From Candidatus Gastranaerophilales bacterium (GTDB lineage: Bacteria; Cyanobacteriota; Vampirovibrionia; Gastranaerophilales; Gastranaerophilaceae): a stretch of 64,000 bases of DNA. Location: NCBI GenBank assembly GCA_944326425.1, contig CALVDX010000011.1, forward strand, positions 1 to 64,000, in the 5' to 3' direction. Under the pieces are notes generated by a model. The model saw only the letters and a program-made list of their open reading frames with translations, did no database searches and had not been told where the DNA came from. A program made the position numbers and the translations under genes. Below are positions 43,755 to 51,664 of the stretch, one piece after another (position 1 is the stretch's first letter; each line of letters starts with the position of its first letter).

Positions 43755-43836
43755 GCCGACGTGATGAAATCGGTAAACATGCACGTTTCAGATGCGTGTG
43801 GAGAAATCCTTGCGGGTTCAAGTCCCGCCGTCGGCA
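43755..43836 (+). tRNA. tRNA-Leu (anticodon CAG)
   Basis: An 82-nt class II tRNA. Acceptor GCCGACG / CGTCGGC, discriminator A, anticodon stem CACGT / GCGTG (one G-U) with loop TTCAGAT, anticodon CAG (reads CUG). Short variable arm TGGAGAAATCC, T-arm GCGGG TTCAAGT CCCGC. CCA not encoded. Its last 15 nt are duplicated exactly 300 bp downstream. Confidence 0.93.
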
Positions 43837-43872
43837 GATAAAAGAGAGAGCGTCAGGCTCTCTTTTTTATTG
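43822..43872 (+). repeat. 51-bp direct repeat, left copy (tRNA-Leu 3' end plus terminator)
   Basis: Identical to 44122-44172. It comprises the last 15 nt of tRNA-Leu and the following 36 bp with the terminator hairpin. Confidence 0.95.
43841..43868 (+). terminator. Intrinsic terminator of tRNA-Leu
   Basis: GAGAGC arm, GTCAG loop, GCTCTC arm, then a T run. Confidence 0.85.
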
Positions 43873-44121
43873 CGCTGACGACAAGAGGACGTAGAACCCC
43901 CTGCGGAGCAGTTTTGGTTCAGCGGATTTGCGGACAGACGCCGTGTGAGGCTTTGCCGAACCCAGTCCGGATAGCGAGGAAATTGAGCGGGCTGAACCGA
44001 AGGTTCAAAAGCGAAACTTTCCGAGCGTGGAGCAAATCCAAGACAGCGCGAGGGAGCAGAGAGCGCAGGGCAAAACGGGAGTTTTTGCACGCAGACTCGT
44101 TTAATGCGACCGAGCAAGACG
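43873..44121. mobile_element. G+C-rich insert between tRNA-derived direct repeats (non-autonomous element?)
   Basis: A 249-bp core with about 57% G+C by hand count, far above the AT-rich surroundings, lying between two identical 51-bp repeats that contain the tRNA-Leu 3' end. This is the layout of an element integrated at a tRNA, but with no integrase and no convincing gene inside. It contains GGTTCAGC (43916-43923) and its inverse GCTGAACC (43991-43998), so it may fold. It could be a satellite-like element moved in trans, or a repeated RNA-related sequence. Open frames crossing it are judged chance. Confidence 0.6.
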
Positions 44122-44172
44122 GTCCCGCCGTCGGCAGATAAAAGAGAGAGCGTCAGGCTCTCTTTTTTATTG
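44122..44172 (+). repeat. 51-bp direct repeat, right copy
   Basis: Identical to 43822-43872, offset by exactly 300 bp, and carrying a second copy of the terminator (44141-44168). Weaker similarity continues about 25 bp beyond each copy, with the words GACA, AGA and CCCCC in the same order. Confidence 0.95.
44141..44168 (+). terminator. Duplicated intrinsic terminator
   Basis: Same hairpin and T run as at 43841-43868, part of the 51-bp repeat. Confidence 0.8.
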
Positions 44173-44278
44173 TACGGCCGACAAAAGAACAAAGCCCCCA
44201 TAAAACTTTTGCATAGGAAATAATTAATTCTCTGTTATTTTATGATAAAATAGGTACACAAGTTTAAGGAGTTTAGAA

Positions 44279-45265
44279 ATGCTGAATACATCTGCTATTG
44301 ATAAAATGTTGTCCGACAAAAAAAATGCTTGTACAACTATAGATGCTGAAATAGATACGCTTGAGAAACTAAGACAGGGATTGGACTATGAATCACTGAC
44401 AAAAGCTCTTGATTTAATGCAGAATTCAAAAGGCAGAATTATAATAACCGGCATGGGCAAATCCGGTCACATCGGGAAAAAAATTGCCGCATCATTAGCA
44501 TCAACAGGGACACCGTCATTCTTTGTACATCCGGCGGAAGCAAGCCACGGCGACCTTGGCATGATCACCGAGGATGATGTCGTCATAGCAATTTCTAACA
44601 GCGGTGAATCAAAAGAACTTGTTGATATTCTTAATTACTGCAAACGTTTCGGTATTAAGCTTATCTCAATAACGAAAAATACTGACAGTTCATTAGGTAA
44701 AGCCGGAGACGTTGTACTGCAACTGCCAAACAATGGGGAAGCATGCCCGCTGGGGCTTGCACCGACCAACTCAACCACCGCAACCCTTGTTCTAGGCGAT
44801 ATTCTTACAGTCGGGCTTATTGAAAGAAAGGGATTCTCCAAAGCAGAGTTCAACGACAGGCACCCTGGCGGAAAACTTGGTTCAATACTACAAAGAGTAT
44901 CCGACATCATGCACTCAGGAGAAGACATGCCGGTTCTCCATCAAGATGCAGGCATGCAGAACGTACTCCTTGAAATAACATCAAAACGCTTGGGCTGCGT
45001 AGGATTTATTGATGATAAAGGCACTTTAACCGGTATAATTACAGACGGAGACCTTAGACGATGCCTGTCCGCAAGAATTTTTGATGAAAAAGCTTCCAAT
45101 ATAATGACTAAAAATCCCCAAACAATCTCTCCGGATACCCTGGCTTCCGAAGCTTTAAAAATAATGAATACAAAGAAAATAACAAATCTTTTTGCAGTTG
45201 ACAGCAATAATAAACCTGTCGGCGTTATCCACATCCATGACCTTCTTGCTAACGGAGTTAAATAA
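44279..45265 (+). CDS. kdsD: Arabinose-5-phosphate isomerase (KdsD/KpsF type)
   Basis: A 328-residue enzyme converting ribulose-5-phosphate to arabinose-5-phosphate, the first step to KDO of lipopolysaccharide. An SIS domain (ITGMGKSGHIGKKIAASLASTGTPSFFVHPAEASHGDLGM, AISNSGESKELV) is followed by NDRHPGGKLG and two CBS domains (about 205-325). It supports an LPS-bearing outer membrane. AAGGAG precedes the ATG. The 106 bp before it, after the repeat, show no further gene. Confidence 0.94.
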   Translation: MLNTSAIDKMLSDKKNACTTIDAEIDTLEKLRQGLDYESLTKALDLMQNSKGRIIITGMGKSGHIGKKIAASLASTGTPSFFVHPAEASHGDLGMITEDDVVIAISNSGESKELVDILNYCKRFGIKLISITKNTDSSLGKAGDVVLQLPNNGEACPLGLAPTNSTTATLVLGDILTVGLIERKGFSKAEFNDRHPGGKLGSILQRVSDIMHSGEDMPVLHQDAGMQNVLLEITSKRLGCVGFIDDKGTLTGIITDGDLRRCLSARIFDEKASNIMTKNPQTISPDTLASEALKIMNTKKITNLFAVDSNNKPVGVIHIHDLLANGVK

Positions 45266-45336
45266 ATTGGTCATATGGGTGATTTATTAACTATTTGTTT
45301 TTATGCATAATCTATATATTCATTATATTAAAAATT

Positions 45337-45831
45337 ATGGGGATAGATTTGGATATTAATACTTATCCGTTTAGTGAAAGCATGCGGAAAAAGAAACAAA
45401 GAAGTACAATACTTCTACAGTTATTTACATTGAAAGATATCTGCCGGCTAAAAAAATATCTTGAAAATATAACATACAATGAATATAAAGAATGGTATAA
45501 AGCAAATATAGAGTTAATCATAACCATATCTAATGTTCCGCCGCTTTCTAAAATTCAATCAATGTTATGCGGATTTAGCAAAACAGAACAAATTTTACTA
45601 ATACACGCAGCATTACAAGAAATAGAATCGTGTATAAGACTGGAATTTCATCTTAGAACATCAAATGATTTTTCTTTAAGAAAAATCGGTCAATCAAAAA
45701 ATGTAAAAGAAATTTTCTCTAACGTAAATCAGTTATTAAAAAACAGTGAAGATGCGTACGGAGGAGCACTAAACTGGTGGGCATTTAATGACGTATGCAA
45801 AGCCCCACGTTTTAAAAATAATGAAAAATAA
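45337..45831 (+). CDS. Hypothetical protein
   Basis: About 164 residues from an ATG at 45337; an in-frame upstream start at 45295 would add a hydrophobic stretch that lies over the promoter. Mostly helical and Lys/Ile/Glu-rich (FTLKDICRLKKYLENI, LRLEFHLRTSN-like region), with a Trp-rich end (YGGALNWWAFNDV). No family recognised. A TATATT box ends 7 nt before the ATG, without Shine-Dalgarno, so probably leaderless. Confidence 0.6.
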   Translation: MGIDLDINTYPFSESMRKKKQRSTILLQLFTLKDICRLKKYLENITYNEYKEWYKANIELIITISNVPPLSKIQSMLCGFSKTEQILLIHAALQEIESCIRLEFHLRTSNDFSLRKIGQSKNVKEIFSNVNQLLKNSEDAYGGALNWWAFNDVCKAPRFKNNEK

Positions 45832-45871
45832 AAGTATATTTGTGCTAAAATTATCCTAAAAGGAGAGGATA

Positions 45872-46231
45872 ATGTTTGAGATAAAAAAGCAGATGAACTT
45901 TTCTGCCGCACACCATTTACTCAACTACGACGGAGAATGTGAAAACCAGCACGGGCACAACTGGCTTGTCGAAGCCTATATAAGAGGAAATGAACTTGAT
46001 AAAAGTAATATCCTGGTTGATTATAAGGTATTAAAATCAGCAATGAAACAGGTTCTGGATTACCTTGACCACTCCGACATAAATGAACTTCCGGAATTCA
46101 AAGGAATAAGCCCGAGCAGCGAAATTCTGGCGAAATTTATTTATGACAGATTAAAAGAGGATTTTCCGCAATTAAGCAAAGTTTCTATCTGGGAAACCTC
46201 TACATCATGTGCAAGCTATTTTGAGGATTAA
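45872..46231 (+). CDS. queD: 6-carboxy-5,6,7,8-tetrahydropterin synthase (QueD)
   Basis: A 119-residue PTPS-fold enzyme of queuosine (7-deazaguanine) synthesis. Zinc ligands are SAAHHL and CENQHGHNW, with the catalytic Cys in that second motif; DHSDIN and the final WETSTSCASY with the substrate-binding Glu are present. AAAGGAGAGG precedes the ATG. uppP follows after 2 bp. Other que genes are not in the window. Confidence 0.93.
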   Translation: MFEIKKQMNFSAAHHLLNYDGECENQHGHNWLVEAYIRGNELDKSNILVDYKVLKSAMKQVLDYLDHSDINELPEFKGISPSSEILAKFIYDRLKEDFPQLSKVSIWETSTSCASYFED

Positions 46232-46233
46232 AA

Positions 46234-47076
46234 ATGGGTTATATTGAAGTAATATTAATGGGAATAGTACAAGGATTGAGCGAATTTCTTCCAATATCAA
46301 GCTCTGCACATCTTGTATTTACATCAAATATATGTAAACTTTTTAATGGTACAGAAGCTGCTTATAATGCCCAGGAAGTTTTTCTTGATATAGTACTGCA
46401 CTTTGGAACACTTGTTGCTGTACTTATCTACTACAGAAGTGAAATATGGCAAATTATTAAAGCCTTATACTTTGCCTGTAAAAATAAAGACTTCAGTGCT
46501 CCGGAAGCTAAACTTGGGATATACATTATCGCAGGTACTTGTGTAACAGTAATGATTGCATATCCGCTTCATGATATTGCAGAAATGCTTGTATTCTCTC
46601 CTTTTACTGTTGGTGTATTACTGACTTTTACAGGATTTTTACTTTTGTTTAGTGAATATATTTCTAAAAATATACTAGAGAAAAAGACATCAATTGATTG
46701 GAAGACAGCCCTGCTGATAGCAGCAGCACAGGGAATTGCAGCTTTGCCGGGTTTTTCCCGTTCGGGGCTTACAATTTCGACAGGACTGCTCTGCGGACTT
46801 GACAGAAATACAAGCGCCCGATACTCTTTCCTTTTAAGTATACCTATTATACTTGGCGCTTCTATGTTATACCCGTTTATTAAACTGGATTTAAACGAAG
46901 CTGCCAGATTCAATTTTCTGCTGCTTGCGACCGGAGCCGCCATATCAGCTGTAGTTGGCTTCTTTTGCATAAAATATTTTATTAAATTTATCTCAAAATT
47001 CTCGCTTAAAGCATTTGGAATATATTGTCTTATTGTCGGTATTTCAATGACAGCACTGTTTTACTTTGTTAAATAA
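46234..47076 (+). CDS. uppP: Undecaprenyl-diphosphatase UppP
   Basis: A 280-residue membrane enzyme that recycles undecaprenyl pyrophosphate to the carrier phosphate for wall and LPS synthesis. The two active loops are GIVQGLSEFLPISSSAHLVF and ALPGFSRSGLTISTGLLCGLDR, with about eight helices. Starts 2 bp after queD. Confidence 0.95.
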   Translation: MGYIEVILMGIVQGLSEFLPISSSAHLVFTSNICKLFNGTEAAYNAQEVFLDIVLHFGTLVAVLIYYRSEIWQIIKALYFACKNKDFSAPEAKLGIYIIAGTCVTVMIAYPLHDIAEMLVFSPFTVGVLLTFTGFLLLFSEYISKNILEKKTSIDWKTALLIAAAQGIAALPGFSRSGLTISTGLLCGLDRNTSARYSFLLSIPIILGASMLYPFIKLDLNEAARFNFLLLATGAAISAVVGFFCIKYFIKFISKFSLKAFGIYCLIVGISMTALFYFVK

Positions 47077-47093
47077 TTTAAAAGGAATAATAT

Positions 47094-48467
47094 ATGTCAC
47101 TAATTATAATGATACTTCTACTCAGTTTACTTATCCTCGTCCACGAAGCAGGACACTTTTTTACAGCAAAATTATTCGGTATGAAAGTTGATAAATTCGG
47201 ATTTGGTCTGCCTGTAGGACCTGTTTTGTATGAAAAAAAGTTTGGCGAAACAACCGTTTGCGTTCATGCTTTTCTTCTGGGCGGCTATGTTTCTTTCCCT
47301 GATGATGATGAAAACTGTACTCTGCCCGAGGATTCTGATGAGAGATTTATCAACAAACCTTATTATCAAAAGGCGGCTGTTGTTGCAGCAGGAGTCATTG
47401 CAAATGTTATATGCGCGGTTATTCTTGTATTTATTACTGCAGCCCTATGGGGACATCTGCCGTCAGGAACCTATGATATTTACGCAAAAAAAATTGTAGC
47501 CCCTAGTGATTATTCAGTATGGCAGTCCGGATTACAGGAGGGTGATAAGTTTTTAAAAATAAACGGACAAAAGGTAGATAACGTATATTCATTTTTAACT
47601 TATATTAAATCAAGCAAGGGTTTTGACGGAAAAACAACCCAAACAATCATTGATAAAACATATAATGAACTTAAAGAACTTAATCCTGCACTTGAACATG
47701 ACGAAATTATTCCGGAAGGAGTAAACATCAGGCTTCCTGAAACAGTTTATGAAGAAAGTATTGTTCTGGATAAATACGAATCAAAAGGAGCTAAATATCC
47801 GAAAGATACACAAATAAAAATATCGGACAAAGCTGTAAAATTAAGAGATGAATTGAGACAGGAGCAGAAAAATTATTATGCTTCAAATGCGCAATATACT
47901 CTATATGAACTTGCAGAAGCTCTTTCTGATAATACCCACCCGCTTAACATCACTATACAGAGAAACGGAAAAGAAATTGAACTTAATCCGGTTTATATAA
48001 ACGAAAAAGGTGCACTTGGAGTAGAACTGGAAATAAAAGAAATTAATATTGAAACCCAAACCCCCGGTGCAATAATAAAATCAAGTATAAAATACCTGAT
48101 AGACAACACCTATCTCATGTTATACGGATTAGGGCAAATTTTCAGCGGGAATGTACCTTTAAGTGATTTGCACGGAGTAATAGCAATTACGAAAATAGGC
48201 GGCGATGAAATAGAATCCGGCGGTATTTTCCCCGGACTGCTGCTTACCGCTCTTATATCAATGAATCTGGCACTAATTAACATTCTGCCAATTCCTGCTC
48301 TTGACGGCGGACACTTACTGTTCATGACTATTGAAAAAGTAACCGGTAAAAAATTAAATGAAGATATCATAAACAAAGTAGCTTCAACATTTTTCTTCCT
48401 GCTGATACTTCTTATGATTTATATCATATTCAATGATATATACGCACTTATAATACATAAATTTTAA
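47094..48467 (+). CDS. rseP: Site-2 intramembrane metalloprotease RseP
   Basis: A 457-residue M50 protease that cuts membrane-bound regulators. Zinc site LLILVHEAGHFF in the first helix, PDZ-like region with SGLQEGDKFLKINGQKV near residue 145, and the second active motif NILPIPALDGGHLLF near 400. The insert between PDZ and the C-terminal helices (about 190-300) is longer than usual. Follows uppP by 17 bp. Dxr and CdsA, the common neighbours, are absent. Confidence 0.94.
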   Translation: MSLIIMILLLSLLILVHEAGHFFTAKLFGMKVDKFGFGLPVGPVLYEKKFGETTVCVHAFLLGGYVSFPDDDENCTLPEDSDERFINKPYYQKAAVVAAGVIANVICAVILVFITAALWGHLPSGTYDIYAKKIVAPSDYSVWQSGLQEGDKFLKINGQKVDNVYSFLTYIKSSKGFDGKTTQTIIDKTYNELKELNPALEHDEIIPEGVNIRLPETVYEESIVLDKYESKGAKYPKDTQIKISDKAVKLRDELRQEQKNYYASNAQYTLYELAEALSDNTHPLNITIQRNGKEIELNPVYINEKGALGVELEIKEINIETQTPGAIIKSSIKYLIDNTYLMLYGLGQIFSGNVPLSDLHGVIAITKIGGDEIESGGIFPGLLLTALISMNLALINILPIPALDGGHLLFMTIEKVTGKKLNEDIINKVASTFFFLLILLMIYIIFNDIYALIIHKF

Positions 48468-48545
48468 AAAAATTAACAAATACTGTACAATTAGATATGT
48501 TTCATTTATTATTAAGGTACACTAGCTATTAATAGGAGAAAAACA

Positions 48546-49049
48546 ATGCAAATCATATTGAAAAGAGATGTACAAAATGTCGGTGAAGCCGGCGATTTGG
48601 TAAGCGTTAAAGATGGTTATGCACGTAACTATCTGCTTCCTAAAAACTATGCAGAATTAGCTACCCCCGGAGCTATTCAAAATAGAGAACAAAATCTTGC
48701 AAGAATTAAAGCAAAACAAGAAAAATTACACGCTGAAGCCTTAGCAAAGGCAGAACAAATTGAAAAAATCGGCAAGCTTGAACTTTCAGCAAAAGCCGGT
48801 GAAAGCGGGAAATTGTTTGGTACCATTACAACCAAACGCCTTTGCGAAGAACTTCTTGAAAAAACAGGACTTGAAATTGATAAGAAAACTATTTCACTTA
48901 ACGCCCCAATCAACAAAATTGGTGAATATACTATGCTTATCAAATTAACTTCTAAGGTAAAAACAGAGTTAAAAGTTGTTGTTACAGCATCTGAAGTTAT
49001 AAAAGAATCAATTGAAGAACCTGCTGAAACGACAGAAGAAAGCGTTTAA
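48546..49049 (+). CDS. rplI: Ribosomal protein L9
   Basis: A 167-residue bL9. N-terminal domain MQIILKRDVQNVGEAGDLVSVKDGYARNYLLPKNYA, then the long helix and the C-terminal domain (GKLFGTITTKRLCEEL). A Glu/Thr-rich tail of about 15 residues is extra. TAGGAG precedes the ATG. A strong terminator follows. Confidence 0.97.
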   Translation: MQIILKRDVQNVGEAGDLVSVKDGYARNYLLPKNYAELATPGAIQNREQNLARIKAKQEKLHAEALAKAEQIEKIGKLELSAKAGESGKLFGTITTKRLCEELLEKTGLEIDKKTISLNAPINKIGEYTMLIKLTSKVKTELKVVVTASEVIKESIEEPAETTEESV

Positions 49050-49062
49050 TTATAATTTTAAG

Positions 49063-49096
49063 GACGAAGTATATAAAAGCATACTTCGTCTTTTTT
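49063..49096 (+). terminator. Intrinsic terminator after rplI
   Basis: GACGAAGTAT arm, 8-nt loop, ATACTTCGTC arm and six T. The next gene begins 15 bp later. Confidence 0.92.
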
Positions 49097-49110
49097 AGTA
49101 AGAGGAGCTA

Positions 49111-50184
49111 ATGGATATACCTTGTCTGCATTTAGGGATATTACCGCATAAAAATATTAATGCTGTTGTTGATATTATAAGCAAATATTTTCCGGATGTT
49201 CCTTTTTGGGCGCAGCTGCCTAACTATTCTCAAATAGAAGGACAGTTTCTGCAATTTATATCTCCTATCCCCGGTATTAAGAGTGATTTGCTGAAGAAAA
49301 AATTTTATCTGGATACAAAAAGTTACGTATATCAGACAAGAAGGTCCGGAATAATTAAAGATTACGCAGATATAACAATCGAAAAATTAAAAAAATACCG
49401 GCCAAATTCTGTATTCTTTGATTATTTCTTAAGAATAATTGACGAATTTAAGCCTGAATATGCAAAAGGTCAAATGACAGGACCTATAACAATAGGAATG
49501 CTGCTCTCAGATGAAACAGGGGTGCCGGTGATTGAAAATCATAAAGCAATGGATTTAATATTAAAGTCCGCTTTGCTGCAATGTATTTCACAAATTTGTG
49601 AAATAAAATCAGCATGCCCTTCAGTCACACCGGTCATAGTAATTGATGAGCCGGAGCTTGGAAAAGCAATTGTACCGGACAACGCCTGCCGTTCGCCAAA
49701 GACTATCCGGTCGTTTTTAAATATTATTACAAAAGCAATAAAAGATAACGGCGGAATACCGGCGCTTTCTTCTTCCGGGTGTACTGATTGGAACTATGCG
49801 ATAGAAAGCGGTTTTGATATTCTATGCATAACTCCTGAGACACAATTTGTTACCCTCTTAAACAAAGATTTAAAAATTGACAGCTTCTTAAATACAGGCG
49901 GCAAAATAGCATGGAACTCTATTCCCGATAATCCGGATAAACTAAAAAATATTGAAGTTAAAACATTATTTAACCAGTATTTGGAAAACGTTACCAGATT
50001 AAAAAATTTCCACAAACTTCACCGCTCGCTTATTTTTTCTAATTCTATTATTACCGTCGGCAGTAATAATCCTGCCGTATCAGACACACTTGCAGAAAAA
50101 TCCATAACATTAGCAAAAAGTCTGGCTGATAAAATACAGCAGGAACTTGCGGCACAGAACAGCGCGGATGAAAATCCTTATTGA
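49111..50184 (+). CDS. UROD/MetE-superfamily TIM-barrel protein
   Basis: A 357-residue protein of the uroporphyrinogen decarboxylase / cobalamin-independent methionine synthase superfamily, judged from PFWAQLPNYSQIEGQFLQF, the KGQMTGPITIGMLL strand and the VIVIDEPELG strand. A Cys in SSSGCTDW sits where zinc-binding thiols of methyltransferases occur, but a full ligand set is not clear. Such stand-alone members are often methyltransferases of unknown substrate in anaerobes. AGAGGAG precedes the ATG. Confidence 0.65.
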   Translation: MDIPCLHLGILPHKNINAVVDIISKYFPDVPFWAQLPNYSQIEGQFLQFISPIPGIKSDLLKKKFYLDTKSYVYQTRRSGIIKDYADITIEKLKKYRPNSVFFDYFLRIIDEFKPEYAKGQMTGPITIGMLLSDETGVPVIENHKAMDLILKSALLQCISQICEIKSACPSVTPVIVIDEPELGKAIVPDNACRSPKTIRSFLNIITKAIKDNGGIPALSSSGCTDWNYAIESGFDILCITPETQFVTLLNKDLKIDSFLNTGGKIAWNSIPDNPDKLKNIEVKTLFNQYLENVTRLKNFHKLHRSLIFSNSIITVGSNNPAVSDTLAEKSITLAKSLADKIQQELAAQNSADENPY

Positions 50185-50221
50185 TAACTATTTGTTTTTA
50201 TGATAATTTTATGGGGTTATG

Positions 50222-50995
50222 ATGAAAAAATTACTAATACTATCCTTCATTCTACTTAATACAGTTTTATCGGCATCAGCAAGGGATATCCGTTTTATTC
50301 AGGTAGCAGAAGCACAATATTCATTTGCAACAAAAGAAAAACTTGTCAGATGTGTAAATGATATTAATACGCTTAAGAATGTTGATTTTGTTGTTTTTAG
50401 CGGTGATAACATCTCTGCTGCACGTAAAGAGTACCTAAAAGAATTTTTAAAAGAAGTTAAAAAATTAAAGTTTCCGGTATATATAGTAATAGGCGATAGA
50501 GACGTATCAAAAGAAAAAGGACTTAATAAAGAAACCTACAGAGAAGAAACGTTTAAAACACTTGGATTTGGTCAGTCTTTTAAACCTAACTACAAATTTA
50601 AAAAAGGCGAAATAGTTTTCTTAGTAGCCGACGGAGCAAAAGAGTTTGTTACTGCAGAAAACGGATATTATAAGCAGGATACACTGGACTGGCTTAATAA
50701 ACAACTCACAAAAAATAAAGATAAAAAAGTAATAATCATACAACATTTCCCGATTATAAAAGGTGAAATATCCGCAAATAATACTTATAAAGCAGAATTA
50801 TACAAAGAAATGCTTGCTAAACACACTAATGTTGAAGCTATTATCGCAGGACATTTCAAAAAAAATTCAGAGCAGGTAATAGACGGTGTTAATCATATAA
50901 TCAGCCCGTCATACAGTATAACCGGAGAATATAAAATCTTCGATATCCCTGAAGGAAGTGACACTATATATACACAATTACGTCATGTAGATTAG
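50222..50995 (+). CDS. Exported calcineurin-like phosphoesterase with degenerate active site
   Basis: About 257 residues with a Sec signal (MKKLLILSFILLN...ASA). The fold signs of metallophosphoesterases are there (VVFSGDN with G61-D62; IIIQHFP; IIAGHFK). But motif I, usually DxH, reads E-A-Q (residues 30-32), GNHD reads G-D-R-D (91-94), and the last GHxH reads G-H-F-K. So most metal ligands are lost and it is probably a pseudoenzyme or binds a different ligand. Periplasmic. An ATG one codon earlier is also possible. Confidence 0.72.
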   Translation: MKKLLILSFILLNTVLSASARDIRFIQVAEAQYSFATKEKLVRCVNDINTLKNVDFVVFSGDNISAARKEYLKEFLKEVKKLKFPVYIVIGDRDVSKEKGLNKETYREETFKTLGFGQSFKPNYKFKKGEIVFLVADGAKEFVTAENGYYKQDTLDWLNKQLTKNKDKKVIIIQHFPIIKGEISANNTYKAELYKEMLAKHTNVEAIIAGHFKKNSEQVIDGVNHIISPSYSITGEYKIFDIPEGSDTIYTQLRHVD

Positions 50996-51004
50996 CCGTA
51001 TTCC

Positions 51005-51033
51005 TTGCTTTTTTTAGCTAAACTTCATACAAT
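51005..51033 (+). promoter_or_regulatory. Promoter of the PilZ-like gene, leaderless
   Basis: TTGCTT, a 17-bp spacer and TACAAT, ending 6 nt before the ATG at 51040. The clearest leaderless promoter in the window. Confidence 0.7.
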
Positions 51034-51039
51034 AAAATT

Positions 51040-51636
51040 ATGAATCTTGTAAGAGAAGGGCAAAAACTTAACCTGATATTCAATAAAGGCGATAAAACAG
51101 TTGAAATCACCTGCGTAGTAGCAGGTGTAGAGTTTGACCGTCTGATTGTGGAATTACCTAAATCCTTTATGAGGTATATTGAGTTTTTAGCGACCGGCTG
51201 CGAAGTTAGTGTAAGAGTGTTTTCAACAGCAGGTATACTTGCTTTTAACTCGATTATAATAAACGGCGGTCTGGAAGATTTTTTCTCTATAGAGTATGAT
51301 GAAGACGCAGTAAGAATGGAACCTTACACAGAATCTCCTTCTGTCGAAGAAATTCTTGACCTCATGATTAAAGACAAAGCCGGCAAAGTATATACTGCAA
51401 AAACAATTGAGATAGGAACAAAAGGATTAAAATTTGTCTGTGAGGGCAGCAAACTGGAACTTGAAACCGCCTATAATTTTACGCTTATAACCAATGAAGA
51501 ATTTGGTAATATTGAGTTTACAGGACTTATTAACTCTTACGATGAAGTTTTCCCTGAAGAATACGTTATGTCCTACACAAAAATTTCCGGAGTAGACCGG
51601 CAAAATATTTTGCGTTTTATTTATAGTGTGGGATAA
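51040..51636 (+). CDS. YcgR/PilZ-like two-domain protein, degenerate
   Basis: A 198-residue protein with an N-terminal YcgR-type beta domain (VREGQKLNLIFNKGDKTVEITCVVAGVEFDRLIVELP) and a C-terminal half with PilZ-like layout (VYTAKTIEIGTKGLKFVCEG...FTGLINSYDEVFPEEYVMSYTKISGVDRQNILRFIYS). The c-di-GMP-binding RxxxR and D/NxSxxG are not conserved (the second reads EIGTKG), so c-di-GMP binding is doubtful. The assignment is from pattern only. Leaderless start after a good promoter. A large TPR gene follows, overlapping only by a spurious upstream frame. Confidence 0.5.
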   Translation: MNLVREGQKLNLIFNKGDKTVEITCVVAGVEFDRLIVELPKSFMRYIEFLATGCEVSVRVFSTAGILAFNSIIINGGLEDFFSIEYDEDAVRMEPYTESPSVEEILDLMIKDKAGKVYTAKTIEIGTKGLKFVCEGSKLELETAYNFTLITNEEFGNIEFTGLINSYDEVFPEEYVMSYTKISGVDRQNILRFIYSVG

Positions 51637-51664
51637 TAGAATAAAATGGTGGAATATAATAATT

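Noticed and set aside
43818-44201. Minus-strand 127-aa frame with a repeated KKESLTLSLLSADGGT, and the plus-strand frame 43914-44141
   Set aside because: Both are by-products of the G+C-rich core and the 51-bp repeat; the repeated peptide is just the translated tRNA 3' end and terminator. No start signal.
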